From Planctomycetota bacterium (GTDB lineage: Bacteria > Planctomycetota > UBA1135 > GCA-002686595), in the NCBI GenBank assembly GCA_011524785.1, contig WTJQ01000320.1, positions 1 to 7,753 on the forward strand: a DNA stretch of 7,753 nucleotides, written 5' to 3'. Below, piece after piece: positions 6,832-7,753 of the stretch. Under the pieces are notes generated by a model. That model saw only the letters and a program-made list of their open reading frames with translations. It was not told the DNA's origin and searched no databases. Position 1 is the stretch's first letter; every line of letters starts with the position of its first letter. The translations under genes and the position numbers were made by a program.

Positions 6832-6865
6832 TCAGCGCGCGTCTCGAATCGAGAGCCAGCGCTGA
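6832..6865 (+). terminator. Two-step stem-loop after gene 3
   Basis: TCAGCGC (6832-6838) pairs with GCGCTGA (6859-6865). Inside, TCTCG (6842-6846) pairs with CGAGA (6850-6854) around AAT, with small internal loops between the two stems. It begins 11 nt after the stop codon. No T-run follows. It is weaker than the hairpins after genes 1 and 2; a role in termination is plausible but uncertain. Confidence 0.4.
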
Positions 6866-6894
6866 TGGCGAGGGGTCCCATCTCGGGACGCGCA

Positions 6895-6914
6895 GGGCCG
6901 CTCCTCGCGGAGCG
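6895..6914 (+). terminator. Short CGCTCC/GGAGCG hairpin between genes 3 and 4
   Basis: CGCTCC (6899-6904) and GGAGCG (6909-6914) form a perfect 6-bp stem with loop TCGC. The left flank GGGCCGCTCCTC (6895-6906) is identical over 12 nt to the left arm of the gene 2 hairpin (4478-4489), while the outer right arm no longer pairs. It looks like an eroded relative of that hairpin, 73 nt after gene 3 and 69 nt before gene 4. Confidence 0.45.
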
Positions 6915-6983
6915 TCGGAGACTTCGCTGGCCCCCGAGCCGCGGCCTCCCCCATGGCGGGGTGGGCTCACGGGCCCGACCCCG

Positions 6984-7753
6984 ATGCGACAGCCCCTCCA
7001 CCTGCGCGCCCTGCTGCTGGGCACTCTCCTCACTCCGCTGGCGCACTCCCAGGCGGGCGACGACTGCTCGAGCCCCATCGTCATCGGGGGCGCGGGGACG
7101 TTCGCGTGGGACAACAGCCTGAACACGACCTCGGGCTTCGACGGCGGGGACCCCAGCACCTGCTTCAGCCCTGGGAACACCTCGACGACCGCCAGCGCGA
7201 TCCGCAGCGACGTCTTCTTCGTCTGGACGGTCCCGGCGGGCGGCGGGGCCTACCAGATCGACACCGAGGGCTCGGTCGGCAACGACGACACGAAGCTGGC
7301 CGTCCATGCCGGCTCGGACTGTGGCGCGACCTGCGTGGCCTCCGACGATGACGGCGGCAGCTCCCCCGAGTACAGCTCCCTCATCCAGCTCACGGGCCTT
7401 CAGGCCGGGGACCAGTACCTGATCCAGGTCGGCAGCTGGAACGACACCAGCCCCGTCGGGGACGGCCTCCTGAACATCACCTCCCTGTCAGCCCCCGCGA
7501 ACGACTCCTGCGCCACGCCGCAGGTCGTGGCCGGCCTGGGGACCTTCCCCTGGGACAACGCCAACGCGACGACGAGCGGCTTCGACGGTGGAGATCCCAC
7601 CAGCTGCTTCAGCCCGAGCAACGCCGGAACCACCAGCTCCGACACGATCCGCAAGGACCTCTTCTTCGTGTGGACCGTCCCGGCTGGCGGCGGCACCTAC
7701 CAGATCGACACCGAGGGCTCGGTCGGCAACGACGACACGAAGCTGTCCGTGCA
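6984..7753 (+). CDS. Secreted PPC-like repeat protein, N-terminal part only (gene 4, truncated by window)
   Basis: An open frame with no stop runs from ATG 6984 past the right edge, giving 256 visible codons. The start encodes a signal peptide (MRQPLHLRALLLGTLLTPLAHS, likely cut before Gln23). Two modules are visible: about 25-170 (GDDCSSP, GFDGGDPSTCFSP, FFVWTVPAGGGAY, NDDTKLAVHAGSDCGATC, YLIQVGSWNDTSP) and 173 onward (NDSCATP, GFDGGDPTSCFSP, KDLFFVWTVP, NDDTKLSV). Both match the duplicated N-terminal modules of gene 3, so the full protein probably continues into the same PPC-like back half and C-terminal domain; that is inference. No Shine-Dalgarno lies before the start (GGGCCCGACCCCG). A GGGCTCACGGGCCC stretch lies just upstream with no clear role. 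Confidence 0.9.
   Translation, partial: MRQPLHLRALLLGTLLTPLAHSQAGDDCSSPIVIGGAGTFAWDNSLNTTSGFDGGDPSTCFSPGNTSTTASAIRSDVFFVWTVPAGGGAYQIDTEGSVGNDDTKLAVHAGSDCGATCVASDDDGGSSPEYSSLIQLTGLQAGDQYLIQVGSWNDTSPVGDGLLNITSLSAPANDSCATPQVVAGLGTFPWDNANATTSGFDGGDPTSCFSPSNAGTTSSDTIRKDLFFVWTVPAGGGTYQIDTEGSVGNDDTKLSV

Noticed and set aside
2391..7307. Very long minus-strand open frame (1638 codons) spanning genes 2, 3 and part of 4
   Set aside because: It reads the exact reverse complement of the sense codons of three genes that happen to share a frame. An antisense stop there needs sense TTA, CTA or TCA, codons nearly absent in this GC-rich coding DNA. The product is a monotonous Val/Arg/Gly/Ala/Asp/Glu-rich string with no signal peptide or domain, crossing intergenic hairpins.
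6953..7351. Plus-strand open frame starting at ATG 6953
   Set aside because: Out of frame with gene 4, whose start 31 nt later gives a signal peptide and family modules; the product is Arg/Gly/Leu-rich shadow sequence.
1..7753. CRISPR, transposon, tRNA, rRNA or defence system
   Set aside because: No regularly spaced short repeats with variable spacers, no transposase or terminal inverted repeats, no tRNA cloverleaf or rRNA-like sequence; the repeats here are coding modules about 440 bp long.

Overview
The window is very GC-rich and carries four co-directional, paralogous genes on the + strand (242-2365, 2724-4457, 4590-6821, and 6984 running off the right edge). Each encodes a predicted secreted, acidic, cysteine-rich and almost lysine-free protein. 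Each has a signal peptide with a glutamine just after the predicted cleavage site, followed by three or four beta-sandwich modules resembling bacterial pre-peptidase C-terminal (PPC) domains. The three complete genes end in the same 146-residue C-terminal domain (LCLxAPxGRY, QNLFGTS and WYRDG motifs). I see no enzyme active site, transposase, RNA gene, CRISPR array or regulator gene. The organism is probably a member of the Planctomycetota: high GC, absent or badly placed Shine-Dalgarno sequences, and large secreted PPC-type repeat proteins with a C-terminal domain I associate with that phylum. This is inference, not a database match.

Layout: 1-241 is non-coding, with a 10-bp-period GC-rich repeat and a strong stem-loop (82-109). 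Gene 1 (707 aa) has four beta modules plus the C-terminal domain. A 358-bp spacer follows, with a terminator-like hairpin (2410-2441) and a long structured leader. Gene 2 (577 aa) has three modules plus the C-terminal domain. A 132-bp spacer holds a second strong hairpin (4474-4511) and a weak promoter candidate. Gene 3 (743 aa) has a tandemly duplicated N-terminal module of a different type, then the same back half as gene 2. A 162-bp spacer with weaker hairpins precedes gene 4, of which only two N-terminal modules of the gene 3 type are visible.

The array looks like a locus grown by duplication and module shuffling. The N-terminal half comes in two types (GRDGFEDIWF type in genes 1-2; GFDGGDPxxCFSP type in genes 3-4), while the back half and C-terminal domain are kept. 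The products are best described as a family of exported surface or extracellular-matrix proteins of unknown binding target, whose shared C-terminus may be a sorting or anchoring signal. A hairpin after each complete gene suggests separately terminated transcripts rather than one tight operon. The long open frames on the minus strand are composition shadows.
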